A stretch of 64,000 bases of DNA from SABI01 sp963663665 (GTDB lineage Bacteria; Spirochaetota; Spirochaetia; Sphaerochaetales; Sphaerochaetaceae). The notes below the pieces were generated by a model that saw only the letters and a program-made list of their open reading frames with translations, did not search any database and was not told where the DNA came from. The number at the start of each line of letters is the position of its first letter. Within the stretch, counting starts at the first letter, position 1. The position numbers and the translations under genes were made by a program. The stretch is taken from the NCBI GenBank assembly GCA_963663665.2, contig CAXXKP010000010.1, positions 496,001 to 560,000 on the forward strand. The letters run 5' to 3'. Shown here piece after piece: positions 49,682 through 59,955 of the stretch.

Positions 49682-51806
49682 ATCTATATAAAAAGAGTTC
49701 TATTTTTTCCCCAATCATATCCACACTCGTTTGCTGATAATATGACTCAGGAAGCGCATGAGTCATCCACGCCCCATACCGTTTTTGAACAATCCTGCTA
49801 TCGAGTACGAGTACTATCCCTCTATCACCTGTATGCCTTAGCAGTCGCCCAAAGCCTTGCTTTAGTTTCATTGTTGCTTCAGGAAGGGAAAGATGAAAAA
49901 ACCCACTTTTACCTGATGCATCTAAATGTTCCATTCTTGCTTTAAAAATTGGCTCATCTGGAACTTTGAATGGGAGCTTAACAATAATTACAAGTCTTAA
50001 AGTATTACCAGGAGCATCAACGCCTTCCCAAAACGAGTCTGTTGCAAATAGGATACTATCTGTATCCTCAATGAATGTTTTCAAAAGAGCAGACCGATCC
50101 ATATCACCTTGTTTCAAGAGAGTGAGGTTCTGTTCACAAAACACCTTCTCACACATTAAGGCAACTCTTCGTAACATAGAATAACTTGTAAAGAGACAAA
50201 GTGCTCCCCCTTGAGAAGAGAGCGTGGCTTCGATGATTGCTCGAGCACAATACTCATAATATTCATTACTTTCTTTCTCACTAAAAATTGGAGCATCATG
50301 TGCCGTAAGGAATAGAAGATTTTGTTTGTAATCGAATGGAGAAGAGTACGCATTTCTTATATACGGTTTGTCAAAATCTAAAGGGAGCCCAATTCTATTT
50401 CCCCAATACGTAAATTCATCATGAAGGTCTAAGGTTGCACTAGTAAGGATTATTGTATCGAGACCATGATAAATTGATTGATTAAGCTTATTTGCAACAC
50501 TTAATGGTGAAATATGAAGTTCAACACCTCCTTTATCAGAATTCTCAAGCCAAAAAACATCAATTTGATCTTTATCAAATAAAAAGAATGTACGAAGCAC
50601 TTCTTGTTGGAATTGTAATCTTGAAATATGTGAAAAGAGGTCTGATATATAAATTTCATACTCTTCTGGAAGCATAGGATAGGAAGCAATTTTTTTAAGA
50701 GCAACAAGGAGAATTCCTATAGCTTCTTCTACATCCTCAGCCAATCCTTTTGCTCTATCAAACTGCCTCTCCATCGTTGGATAAATGAGAAGCTTATTCA
50801 CCTTAATCCCTCTCAAGAAGTCTTGTAAGTAGATCTCAAGATAGCCAACTCTCTCCACAAGGGTGGCAAATATGGGGGCAATCTCTACAGTATAATATTC
50901 TTTAGGAATCACACTAAGAAGCATGTCAACAAGATGCTTGTTCCCATTATGTTGCGCCGTAAGGCGATCAACGCTTTTAATTACTTGGGCACTTGAATAG
51001 GTGTGGGTAAAGTAATCAGTTGCATTTTTTTCAATATTATGGGCCTCATCAATGACTAGTTTTTGAAAAGGTGGCAAAACAGCGGGTTCATCATATCCTA
51101 TCTCTTCAATTATTCTTGCCTGGGCGTCAGTGAATAAGAGGTGATGATTGGTGATAATAATTGAAGCCTTCGAAGCATTTTTCTTTGAGTTAAAATAAAA
51201 ACATTCGTTATAATAAGAGCACTTATACCCACTGCAGTTATCTATGTCACTACAGACCTCATTCCATAGAGAAAAATCTATCTTTGAAGTGATATCGCTT
51301 CTTAGGCCTGTTGTAGATTCACGTGAGAAAACAAGTAATAGTGCTACTTCAGTAGTAGAATCTTGAGCAAGAAGGGGAAATTTACTTACATAGGTTTCCA
51401 ATCTTTTCTGGCAGAGATAGTTGCTTCTTCCCATTAACAGAGCAACTGGGACCGATAGAGAGAGAGATGTAAAAAGTTGAATGATGTCTTTGTCGAATAA
51501 TTGACGCTGTAAGTTAATAGTACTTGTGGCAACTACTGTTTTCGTATCTGGATGCTCCTGTGCCCACAGAATTGCCGGAATAAGGTAAGCAAATGATTTA
51601 CCAATACCGGTACCTGCCTCTAAGGCTGCAATTGCATTCTTCTCATAACTACTTGCAACAGCAAGGGACATCTCAAGTTGTCCTTCACGAAATTCATAAT
51701 TTGAAAAATGCTTTGAAAGCGGACCATCTAAGTCAAAAATTGAGTATATATCAGTCGAGTTCAATAGCGTATTCCTGTATTTTCCTGTGGAGTGTTTTTC
51801 TAGCAA
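49680..51806 (-). CDS. dinG: DinG-family ATP-dependent DNA helicase
   Basis: 708 residues, superfamily 2 helicase of the XPD/DinG type with an iron-sulfur cluster. EAGTGIGKSFAYLIPAI (Walker A), four cysteines between (YLCQKR, then VCSDIDNCSGYKC and NEC), VIDEAHNIEK (DEAH), and C-terminal LFATDSFWEGVDAPG and LPEATMKLKQGFGRLLR. It resolves R-loops and repair or replication intermediates. The 5' end overlaps the NtrC-type gene by 56 bases; a TTG at codon 15 would shorten the overlap and is a possible true start. Confidence 0.92.
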   Translation of the reverse strand: MLEKHSTGKYRNTLLNSTDIYSIFDLDGPLSKHFSNYEFREGQLEMSLAVASSYEKNAIAALEAGTGIGKSFAYLIPAILWAQEHPDTKTVVATSTINLQRQLFDKDIIQLFTSLSLSVPVALLMGRSNYLCQKRLETYVSKFPLLAQDSTTEVALLLVFSRESTTGLRSDITSKIDFSLWNEVCSDIDNCSGYKCSYYNECFYFNSKKNASKASIIITNHHLLFTDAQARIIEEIGYDEPAVLPPFQKLVIDEAHNIEKNATDYFTHTYSSAQVIKSVDRLTAQHNGNKHLVDMLLSVIPKEYYTVEIAPIFATLVERVGYLEIYLQDFLRGIKVNKLLIYPTMERQFDRAKGLAEDVEEAIGILLVALKKIASYPMLPEEYEIYISDLFSHISRLQFQQEVLRTFFLFDKDQIDVFWLENSDKGGVELHISPLSVANKLNQSIYHGLDTIILTSATLDLHDEFTYWGNRIGLPLDFDKPYIRNAYSSPFDYKQNLLFLTAHDAPIFSEKESNEYYEYCARAIIEATLSSQGGALCLFTSYSMLRRVALMCEKVFCEQNLTLLKQGDMDRSALLKTFIEDTDSILFATDSFWEGVDAPGNTLRLVIIVKLPFKVPDEPIFKARMEHLDASGKSGFFHLSLPEATMKLKQGFGRLLRHTGDRGIVLVLDSRIVQKRYGAWMTHALPESYYQQTSVDMIGEKIELFLYR

Positions 51807-53112
51807 TATTTAGCACATCGGCAGCTTTACTCTTATTTCCTTTACAGCTTGCAAGCGTTGCTAATATAAGCGCTTTTTCTGCTTGATCCATTGTTGTCCC
51901 GACTTGGATGATTACCCTCTCATTACTACTTGCATTTCTCACCACAACAGGAAGGTCATCGAGTTCAATGATATCACCACTTGAGAGAACAACACAACTT
52001 TCTACACAGTTTCCCAATTCTCTAATATTACCTGGCCAATCGTAGTTCAGCATTGCAGCCTTGGCTCTATTACTGAAACCAATTATTTTTCTCTTGTTTC
52101 TCTCAGTATAAAGCTCAAGGAAATGACTCATAAGTAGAGGAATATCATCCTTTCGCTCTCTTAGAGGAGGGACGGTGAGGTGAATAACATTGAGTCGATA
52201 ATAGAGATCTTCTCTGAATCTTCCCACTTTTACCTCCTCTGATAGATCTCTGTTTGTGGCTGCAACGAGTCTCACATCAACCTCTATAGTTTTCTCACTA
52301 CCGAGACGCTCAAATTGTCTCTCTTGAAGGACTCTCAATAATTTAACTTGGGTTGATTGAGAAATCTCCCCTATCTCATCAAGAAAGAGGGTTCCTTTAT
52401 CAGCAAGTTCAAATCGACCCTTCCTTGAAGAGATCGCTCCACTGAAGGCACCTTTTTCATGTCCAAACAGTTCATCTTCTAGTAGACTTTCAGCAAATGA
52501 TGCACAACTTACCTTTATAAAGGGTCCACTAGAACGAGAAGAGAGGGAATGAAGTGCATCTCCGATGAGTTCCTTACCTACTCCACTTTCTCCAGTAACT
52601 AACACACTCGCTTGCGCATCAGCAACTTGTTGAACTGTTTCCATAAGACGTATCATAGGCTCACTTTTACCTATGATCTTATTATATCTACTCTCTTTCT
52701 TAAGAGCTTCTAATTCCTTTTTAAGCTGAGTATTTTGATCATACAAATCTAGATTACTAAAAGCTCTTTTAATCAACATAAAGAGACGATCGAGATTTAA
52801 TGGTTTTGTAAGAAAATCAACAGCACCGTTTCTCATCGACTCTACAGCAGATTCAATGGTTCCATGCCCTGTAAGGACTACAACGGGCATAGTTGGATAG
52901 GCATTAGCAATTTTCTTCAAGAGCTCATTACCTGTCATCTTCGGCATCTTTAAATCTGTTATAAGAAGATCTATACTCTCTGTAGTAATAGAATTCCATG
53001 CCTCTATGCCATCACTTGCGAGAAGGACCTTATACCCTTCATCTTCTAAAGCAATTTGTAATCCAAGACGTATATTCTTTTCATCATCTGCTACTAAAAT
53101 AGTTCTTTGCAT
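51751..53112 (-). CDS. NtrC-family sigma-54-dependent response regulator
   Basis: 453 residues. Receiver domain 1-120 with phospho-acceptor D53 (LLITDLKMP) and K103; AAA+ domain about 145-380 with GESGVGKE (174-181) and GTLFLDEIGEIS; Fis-type helix-turn-helix at the C-terminus (GNKSKAADVLNIARKTLHRKIQEY). The sigma-54-contacting loop reads GAFSGA (221-226) in place of GAFTGA. The partner kinase gene is directly upstream with a TAATG overlap. rpoN is not in the window. The borrelial Rrp2 is a relative in the same phylum. Confidence 0.93.
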   Translation of the reverse strand: MQRTILVADDEKNIRLGLQIALEDEGYKVLLASDGIEAWNSITTESIDLLITDLKMPKMTGNELLKKIANAYPTMPVVVLTGHGTIESAVESMRNGAVDFLTKPLNLDRLFMLIKRAFSNLDLYDQNTQLKKELEALKKESRYNKIIGKSEPMIRLMETVQQVADAQASVLVTGESGVGKELIGDALHSLSSRSSGPFIKVSCASFAESLLEDELFGHEKGAFSGAISSRKGRFELADKGTLFLDEIGEISQSTQVKLLRVLQERQFERLGSEKTIEVDVRLVAATNRDLSEEVKVGRFREDLYYRLNVIHLTVPPLRERKDDIPLLMSHFLELYTERNKRKIIGFSNRAKAAMLNYDWPGNIRELGNCVESCVVLSSGDIIELDDLPVVVRNASSNERVIIQVGTTMDQAEKALILATLASCKGNKSKAADVLNIARKTLHRKIQEYAIELD

Positions 53113-54305
53113 TACTCTTCCTTTTTCTCAATGGCTAGACGTTCTGATTTTGGAATTGGAAGAAGGAGTGTGAATGTGGTACCTTTATTCACTGCACTCT
53201 TCACCGTTATTTCACCACCATGTTCCTTAATTACTTTAAATACCATAGTAAGCCCTAATCCACTTCCAGTCTCTTTCGTCGTGAAATATGGTTCGAAAAT
53301 CTTATTCATTGTGGCGTCATCCATACCGATTCCATTATCTTGAATACTGATGGCAATATTATCACCAATATTACGGGTTTTTATGGTAAGTATTCCTCCA
53401 TGGCTTTCCATCGCACTCATCGCATTTTTAATAATATTTAATAATACCTGTTTCATGAGGTTCTCATCAACTCGTAATTTGGGGAGATAATCTTGGAGAT
53501 CCCGAGTGAGAGAGATATTATATTCACTAAGTTCATACGATACAAAGGAACACACATCATCAACTATTCGATTAATATTTTCAAATCTAAGCCTCACATC
53601 CATAGGTCTTACTGCAAAAAGGAAATCGACAACAATCGAGTTCAATCTTTCAATCTCTTCATCTATAACATTGAGATAGCGCGCAGATTCACTTAGAGTC
53701 AATTGTTTTTTCCTTTCGAATGCTTTCCTCAATAACTGCAGGTGTATCCCAATAGAGGCTAATGGATTCTTTATCTCATGAGCAACTCCTGCTGCAACAG
53801 TAGTAAGAGAAGCAAGAGATTCACTTCTATGTAATAAAGCTTCTTTCCTTCTCTCTTCCGTAATATCTGAAATAATAAAAAGAATTCGAGAACCACTATC
53901 ATGAGCCATAGTAGGGAGAAATGAACTTTGAAAGACGATTGACCTAATAGATAATGTGAGAACTTTCTCACCACGCTGGATATAAAATTCTTGCTCTCTA
54001 GTTTCTTGCGTTTGCATAAATTCAATTGATTCAAACATAAAGGAGGAAATATCTGTATCTTTTAAGACATATTTCAGACTTGCACCCTCAACCAAAGTAT
54101 GATGAAGCGGAATGAGAATCTTTGCGGCATCATTACAAGTCAGGACTCGACCCGAGGTATTTATTACAACGACACCAGCATGAAGTTCTTGAATAACTTT
54201 CCCAAGAAGTTCATTCTCAGATGCTTGGTAACGAACGAGAGTCTTAATTTCTTGAGTACTTAATTTCTCTATTTTATCAAACGCTCTACGCACAAAATTA
54301 TTCAT
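53112..54305 (-). CDS. Soluble PAS-domain sensor histidine kinase (NtrB/Hk2-like)
   Basis: 397 residues, no membrane segment, so it senses a cytoplasmic cue. PAS domain about 30-150 (ELHAGVVVINTSGRVLTCND), HisKA with phospho-acceptor H176 in GVAHEIKNPLASIGIH, and HATPase with ENLMKQVLLNIIKNAMSA, DNGIGMDDATMNKIFEPYFTT and GSGLGLTMVFKVIKEHGG. It is coupled to the NtrC-type regulator and overlaps holB by 4 bases. Confidence 0.93.
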   Translation of the reverse strand: MNNFVRRAFDKIEKLSTQEIKTLVRYQASENELLGKVIQELHAGVVVINTSGRVLTCNDAAKILIPLHHTLVEGASLKYVLKDTDISSFMFESIEFMQTQETREQEFYIQRGEKVLTLSIRSIVFQSSFLPTMAHDSGSRILFIISDITEERRKEALLHRSESLASLTTVAAGVAHEIKNPLASIGIHLQLLRKAFERKKQLTLSESARYLNVIDEEIERLNSIVVDFLFAVRPMDVRLRFENINRIVDDVCSFVSYELSEYNISLTRDLQDYLPKLRVDENLMKQVLLNIIKNAMSAMESHGGILTIKTRNIGDNIAISIQDNGIGMDDATMNKIFEPYFTTKETGSGLGLTMVFKVIKEHGGEITVKSAVNKGTTFTLLLPIPKSERLAIEKKEE

Positions 54306-55474
54306 ACTATTCTCACTAGTCTATAATAGAGAGTTTCAAGAAGAACCGAGAACTGCTGATTATAAACTCTCGCTTTCGATGCAGATTGTCTCATCTCATC
54401 TTCAATAATTTTAACTCTCTTAATACTTATACTTTGAGATAAGATGTATTCTTGTAAGGCTCTATGTATTTTTTCAAAAAAGTAGGAAAGCGCAAAAGGG
54501 GTATCTACAAGATTTATAATTGAAATGAGTTGCATTGATTCTATTGGTGTCGCGTCCCGTACAGAGGAAATGAATACATCTGCACCCTGATCTAACTCTT
54601 TTAATGGGATCCCCCCTTTTAGATAGATAAACTCCTCAATTGATTGATAATGTGTTGCATCAGCATACAACACGTTACTAAATATAGCTTTTTTTTCCTC
54701 TACAGTAATTGGTTTCATCTCATGATGTTGTACTCTAGAGAGAATAGTTGGTAACAGTCGTTTAGGGTGAGAGGAAAGGAGTATAATATAGGTGTCTGCA
54801 GGGGGCTCTTCAAGGAGCTTAAGAAGGCTATTATTTGCACCTATCGTACTATTTTCAATATTCTCTAATATGATAAATCTTTTTTGTTGAGCAAAAGCTG
54901 TATTAGCGGTCCATTTTGCACTACCACGAACATTGTCGATACTCACCGCAGGCCTTTTCGCCTGAAGTAATGGAGTAAGAGTCTTCTTCAGCTCTTTTAT
55001 TATACCCCCACTTTGTTCAATCACTGCCTGTTCCAAATCAATGAGGAGAATGTCGATATCATTGGCAAGTGCAAAAAGAGCACTATTCTTTGTATCTTGT
55101 TTATCAACAAATGCCTCATGATAACCCATAAGTGCGATTCTTATTGAATTGATAAGCATTCTCTTACTTCTTTCACTCTGCATTTCTTCAAACATCGCTA
55201 AAAAAGCATTAATACGCACTTCATGGTCCCTATCTGATAAAATAATCATATTTGGAACGCTTAAATACTTAAAAGATTTACACGATGAACAATTGCACGA
55301 CTCGAGTCCCTCTTGGGCACAAGAAAGCGTTCGTGCAGTTTCTATTGCTAAAGACATTTTCCCGCTGAACACAGGACCACTGAATAACAAGGAATGTGCA
55401 ATAGAACCCTCTAAAATCTGTTTTTTTAATAGGGAAGAATTCTCTTTTCGATACGAGAGAAGTGAATCAAACAT
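54302..55474 (-). CDS. holB: DNA polymerase III delta-prime subunit
   Basis: 390 residues from ATG 55472-55474 (GGGAG 9 bases before); the open frame extends 7 codons further. AAA+ clamp-loader fold: HSLLFSGPVFSGKMSLA as P-loop (with Met after the Lys, so ATP binding is doubtful, as often in delta-prime), a zinc module with C-x~8-CNCSSC, KRFIILENIENSTIGANNSLLKLLEEPP, and ILLSSHPKRLLPTILSRVQ (sensor 1/SRC-like). It overlaps the upstream cvpA by 8 bases. Confidence 0.87.
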   Translation of the reverse strand: MFDSLLSYRKENSSLLKKQILEGSIAHSLLFSGPVFSGKMSLAIETARTLSCAQEGLESCNCSSCKSFKYLSVPNMIILSDRDHEVRINAFLAMFEEMQSERSKRMLINSIRIALMGYHEAFVDKQDTKNSALFALANDIDILLIDLEQAVIEQSGGIIKELKKTLTPLLQAKRPAVSIDNVRGSAKWTANTAFAQQKRFIILENIENSTIGANNSLLKLLEEPPADTYIILLSSHPKRLLPTILSRVQHHEMKPITVEEKKAIFSNVLYADATHYQSIEEFIYLKGGIPLKELDQGADVFISSVRDATPIESMQLISIINLVDTPFALSYFFEKIHRALQEYILSQSISIKRVKIIEDEMRQSASKARVYNQQFSVLLETLYYRLVRIV

Positions 55475-55991
55475 CCTTAAAAACTCCCTGCACAAATTCT
55501 AAACCTTTAGGTGCATATGGCTCAATGATGCGTGTAAAAATTTCGCTATGAGAAAGGTAACTATAGAAATCAAACAACTGCTGCATTTGTAAGATATAGA
55601 TTATAAACGTAATAGCTATAAACATCTCTATCAATCCTAGGAGGAAACCTAGCAGTGAGTCTAACCAACCTAGTTTTATTGTCTCTAATGTTTTCTCCAG
55701 TAAAGAACCAACAAGAAGCATAATTGTATAAGCGATGATGAAAATAATTATAAAGGCTATAAAAGCACTTAAAATTGGAGAAAGTGAAAAAGTATTATCA
55801 AGCAGATTTGCTCCAATATTGGTGAAAAGCATTGCAATGAAAATTGCAACCAAAAATCCAAATCGAGTAGAAGCTTCTCTAGCAAAACCTTTGACAGTCC
55901 CTAATATTGCCCCCACTAAAAGCAAGGCTATGATAATGATATCGATTACTGTGATGTTAAACATACCAACGGCAAAACTCCATTCATTCAT
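55467..55991 (-). CDS. CvpA-family membrane protein
   Basis: 174 residues with four membrane helices (starting around 12, 40, 70, 115). ITVIDIIIIALLLVGAILGTVKGFAREAS is the family's N-terminal pattern (GxxxGxxR). CvpA proteins are linked to envelope integrity and colicin V export; the mechanism is unsettled. Overlaps holB and follows murG by 47 bases. Confidence 0.87.
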   Translation of the reverse strand: MNEWSFAVGMFNITVIDIIIIALLLVGAILGTVKGFAREASTRFGFLVAIFIAMLFTNIGANLLDNTFSLSPILSAFIAFIIIFIIAYTIMLLVGSLLEKTLETIKLGWLDSLLGFLLGLIEMFIAITFIIYILQMQQLFDFYSYLSHSEIFTRIIEPYAPKGLEFVQGVFKDV

Positions 55992-56038
55992 ATTCTTTTA
56001 CTTCCTTTTTATAAAATCTCTCTATTTCTCAGTTTTAA

Positions 56039-57130
56039 CTATTCTATGTTACCATTTATTTTAGATACTGTATCTAAAATAATTGAACTGATGATAATCT
56101 CACTCCTCTGAGTTTTCATCTGATTCAACTGCTTTCTCATCATTTCAAGTTCACGAGTATCAAGAAGTAGGGAGGATATTGAATCAAGGAGATCTTTAGA
56201 GGTTAGATTTTCACTATCTAGGACTACACATCCTCCTTGCTTTTCTAAGAATGCTGCATTCATGACTTGGTCTCCCCTACTCGCATTACTTCCGATTGGT
56301 ATAAGGATTGAGGGAACCTCCATCTCAATAAAATCAGCAATAGAAGTTGCTCCACTACGCGACACAACAATTGTTGCGTTCTGAAGAATGTGAGCATATT
56401 CATCCTCTATGAATTGATGTGATTCATATCCTTCAATTTCTATCTTGTCGCCTTTATCGACTCCAGTTTGGTGCACAATATAGGCTAATTTCACAAGGTC
56501 TTTAATAATTTCTTTCACAAGAAGATTAATTTGAAGAGCTCCTTGGCTACCTCCGATGATAACTATCAAGGGATCACGATTTTCTCCCCTCAGCGTACAA
56601 TCATCCTTATATAAACGAGTAGGAACTCCTGTAACACTACATTTCGCTTGGTATTTATGTGGAAAATATTTTCTAACATCCACATAGCTAATACACATAC
56701 GATCCACACACCTAATTGAAATTTGATTAGCAAGACCTGGAGTTGCATCACTTTCATGAGCAATCACCGGAATCTGTAAGATCTTAGAAGCAATAACTAC
56801 CGGGACAGATACAAATCCCCCTTTGGAGAACACAATATCAGGTCTAGTTCTCTTTAGTATTCCATATGCTTGATATAGACCTATAAGTATTCTAAATAGA
56901 TCAAAAAAATTCTCTAGTGAGAAATACCTTCTAAGTTTGCCACTTTCAATTGCGAAAAATTGAATCCCTTCTTTTTCAACCCAACCTCGCTCCCGCTCAT
57001 TCTTCCGTCCAATATATATATATTCAAATTTTTCATCTAGAGAAGAGAAATGATTGATGAGTGTTCTGTGTATAGGGAAGATGGGAAATATATGCCCTCC
57101 TGTTCCTCCACCTGTATAACAGATTTTCAA
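56039..57130 (-). CDS. murG: MurG, lipid II synthase (UDP-GlcNAc transferase)
   Basis: 363 residues when started at TTG 57128-57130, which has GGGAGGAG about 6-8 bases before it and gives the family N-terminus MKICYTGGGTGGHIFP. A GTG 7 codons upstream would overlap that Shine-Dalgarno. The membrane-associated GT-B enzyme adds GlcNAc to lipid I. GGGTGGH, FSKGGFVSVPVVIASK, IIGGSQGALQIN and SRSGATSIADFIEMEVPSIL are the expected motifs. First gene of the minus-strand run ending at dinG; divergent from secA. Confidence 0.95.
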   Translation of the reverse strand: MKICYTGGGTGGHIFPIFPIHRTLINHFSSLDEKFEYIYIGRKNERERGWVEKEGIQFFAIESGKLRRYFSLENFFDLFRILIGLYQAYGILKRTRPDIVFSKGGFVSVPVVIASKILQIPVIAHESDATPGLANQISIRCVDRMCISYVDVRKYFPHKYQAKCSVTGVPTRLYKDDCTLRGENRDPLIVIIGGSQGALQINLLVKEIIKDLVKLAYIVHQTGVDKGDKIEIEGYESHQFIEDEYAHILQNATIVVSRSGATSIADFIEMEVPSILIPIGSNASRGDQVMNAAFLEKQGGCVVLDSENLTSKDLLDSISSLLLDTRELEMMRKQLNQMKTQRSEIIISSIILDTVSKINGNIE

Positions 57131-57233
57131 ATTTTTTCTCCTCCCACACACCCTACTCTATAGGAAAACAATATACACAGGCAATAATTATCGTTATAAT
57201 TTATTCATCTTACATACATTGAGAGGATACGTA

Positions 57234-59945
57234 ATGGCAAAAAGCCTACTACAACGCCTTTTTGGCACAAAACAAGAAAAAGATTTAAAGAGGTTACAAC
57301 CCATAGTTGATAAAGTTAATTCATTCAGTTCATGGGCAAATGAATTAAAGGATGAAGAATTTCCTAAGGTTACACAAACGTTTATTGAAAGGCATAAAAA
57401 AGGGGAAACTCTAGAAGATCTTCTTCCTGAAGCTTTTGCACTCGTGAGGGAAGCATCAAGTAGAGTCTTAAAAGAGAGACATTTCGATGAACAGATCATG
57501 GGAGCTGTAGTCCTTCATCAAGGTGATATCTTAGAAATGAAAACAGGTGAAGGTAAAACTCTCACGTGTGTCCCTGCAGCTTATCTTAATGCTCTTGATG
57601 GGCAAGGGGTTCATATTATCACCGTAAACGATTATCTTGCATCTCGTGACGCTGCATGGATGGGCCCTATCTATGAGTTTTTAGGTCTATCTGTATCTGC
57701 AATAGTAAGTTCTTTAGATAATGAAGCAAGGAAAATTGCTTATGCTAAAGACATTACCTATGGGACTAATAATGAGTTTGGATTTGATTATCTCAGAGAT
57801 AATATGAAATACAGTGCCATGGATAAAATTCAAGCTTCTCATCATTATTGCATTGTTGATGAAATCGACTCGATATTAATTGATGAAGCGAGAACTCCTC
57901 TTATTATTAGTGGTCAAGCTGAAGATGATACAAAGAAAATAAAAGAAGCAGATCAAGTAGTACCTCACCTTATTGCATGTATCATCAATCCTGAAACGAT
58001 GGAATACGACGACGATGTAACAGGGGATTACCAAATAGATGAGAAACATAAAAGAGTAACTTTCACTAACGAAGGGCTAAACCATGTTGAGCAACTTCTT
58101 TTAAAATATAAGAGTATCAGTGGAACTTTGTATGATGATGAAAACTTTGAATTCGTCCATTATGTTACTCAAGCTCTTAAAGCACACACTCTCTTTCATC
58201 GAGATGTTGATTATGTAGTAGTAGATAATGCTGTCCAAATCGTTGATGAATTTACTGGACGAGTTCTTCATGGTAGACGTTACAGTGAAGGGCTTCACCA
58301 AGCAATAGAAGCAAAAGAAAAAATTAGAATTGCAGCGCAGAACAAAACTCTTGCAACAATTACTTTCCAGAACTTCTTTAGGATGTACGATAAACTCTCT
58401 GGAATGACAGGTACCGCTGATACTGAAGCTGGAGAGTTCAATAATATTTATAACTTAGACGTTGTTGTAATTCCAACTCATCTTCCTTTAGCACGAGTAG
58501 ACCATCAGGATTTAGTCTATCTTACTGAAGAGTATAAAAATTTAGCAATCGTCAATGAAATAGAAAGAGTTCATGCTACAGGCCAGCCTATACTAGTTGG
58601 TACCGTATCTATTGAGAAATCTGAGTTAATATCTTCTCTTCTTCATAAGAAGGGTATCAAGCATGAAGTACTTAATGCAAAAAACCATGCGCGTGAAGCT
58701 CTTATTATCGAAGATGCCGGAGCGATGGGCGCCATTACAATTGCTACGAACATGGCAGGGCGTGGAACGGATATCAAACTAGGTGGCTCTATTGATGCTA
58801 TGATAAGAAAAGTTGTCGGAAGTGAAGCAACTCTTGAACAAATTAAGGAGACTAAAGAGATTGTCTATCCTAAATGGAAAGAAAAGTATGAAAAAGTAAA
58901 ATCTCTTGGAGGTCTGTATATACTAGGGACTGAGCGCCATGAATCACGCCGAATTGACAATCAGCTTAGAGGCCGTAGTGGTCGTCAAGGTGACCCTGGA
59001 ACTTCAAAATTCTTTATTTCCCTCGATGACACACTCATGAGGCTTTTTGCACGTGACACCGTAAGAAACATGCTTTCTCGAGTTGGTATGGGGGAAGACC
59101 CAATTGAACACTCGATGATTTCTCGTGCTATTGAAAAAGCACAAATAAAAGTTGAAGAGCAAAACTTCGATATAAGAAAGCACTTACTTGAATATGACGA
59201 TGTTCTTAATGAACAACGTAATTTTATCTATTCTCAAAGAAACTCAATCTTACAAGATAGTGATTTAATTGCAAGGGGAATCGACTCCATTAAGGATGGT
59301 CTTACCTCACTCGCTTCATCAGTTGAAACAACGAATACTATGGATAGTCAAATTAAAGAGTTTGCATCCCTTATTGAACAACAATATCATATCGATATTG
59401 AAGAAGAATTAAAAAATATTCCTATCTCTGACAAAGAAGAACTCATTAATGCAGCACATTCTATCATCACACAAATGATAGCCGAAAAAGTTAATCTCAC
59501 AGGAGAGAAGAACTTCAATGAATTTTTAAGATTCCAATACATTCGCCAAATTGATATGAGATGGCAAAACCATCTTGATCAACTTGAGGCATTGCGAGAG
59601 TCTGTATCGTTACGTAGCTATGCTCAAAAGAATCCTCTTCTTGAGTACAAATTGGAAGGATTCGATATTTTTGACACAATGATATCATCTATTAGAGAGT
59701 ATATTGCTCTTTTAATGATTAGAGTGAAGATACAAGAAGATCCGAAAACTACTCGTACTGTTTCAAGTAGAAAGATTGTTGAATCACATCGAGAAATATC
59801 ATCATTCAATAGAGCAGATGCGCCGAATCAAGGTTCAACAAGTCCAGTAACGATTGTCAGGACAGAGAAGAAAATTGGAAGAAATGAGCCTTGCCCATGC
59901 GGAAGTGGCAAAAAATATAAACACTGTCATGGAAAAGATGCATAA
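57234..59945 (+). CDS. secA: Preprotein translocase ATPase SecA
   Basis: 903 residues from ATG 57234 (AGAGG 8 bases before; an in-frame TTG at 57219 is less likely). Walker A MKTGEGKTLT, IVDEIDSILIDEARTPLIISG, ATNMAGRGTDIKLG, and QLRGRSGRQGDPG; long helical scaffold; C-terminal zinc-binding tail NEPCPCGSGKKYKHCHGKDA for SecB or ribosome contact. A TATAAT at 57195-57200 may be its -10 box. Standard length. Confidence 0.97.
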   Translation: MAKSLLQRLFGTKQEKDLKRLQPIVDKVNSFSSWANELKDEEFPKVTQTFIERHKKGETLEDLLPEAFALVREASSRVLKERHFDEQIMGAVVLHQGDILEMKTGEGKTLTCVPAAYLNALDGQGVHIITVNDYLASRDAAWMGPIYEFLGLSVSAIVSSLDNEARKIAYAKDITYGTNNEFGFDYLRDNMKYSAMDKIQASHHYCIVDEIDSILIDEARTPLIISGQAEDDTKKIKEADQVVPHLIACIINPETMEYDDDVTGDYQIDEKHKRVTFTNEGLNHVEQLLLKYKSISGTLYDDENFEFVHYVTQALKAHTLFHRDVDYVVVDNAVQIVDEFTGRVLHGRRYSEGLHQAIEAKEKIRIAAQNKTLATITFQNFFRMYDKLSGMTGTADTEAGEFNNIYNLDVVVIPTHLPLARVDHQDLVYLTEEYKNLAIVNEIERVHATGQPILVGTVSIEKSELISSLLHKKGIKHEVLNAKNHAREALIIEDAGAMGAITIATNMAGRGTDIKLGGSIDAMIRKVVGSEATLEQIKETKEIVYPKWKEKYEKVKSLGGLYILGTERHESRRIDNQLRGRSGRQGDPGTSKFFISLDDTLMRLFARDTVRNMLSRVGMGEDPIEHSMISRAIEKAQIKVEEQNFDIRKHLLEYDDVLNEQRNFIYSQRNSILQDSDLIARGIDSIKDGLTSLASSVETTNTMDSQIKEFASLIEQQYHIDIEEELKNIPISDKEELINAAHSIITQMIAEKVNLTGEKNFNEFLRFQYIRQIDMRWQNHLDQLEALRESVSLRSYAQKNPLLEYKLEGFDIFDTMISSIREYIALLMIRVKIQEDPKTTRTVSSRKIVESHREISSFNRADAPNQGSTSPVTIVRTEKKIGRNEPCPCGSGKKYKHCHGKDA

Positions 59946-59955
59946 GAAACGATTA

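Noticed and set aside
49680..51806. DinG helicase as part of a defence or type IV CRISPR system
   Set aside because: No cas genes or repeats nearby; the iron-sulfur cysteines and operon context are those of ordinary chromosomal DinG.
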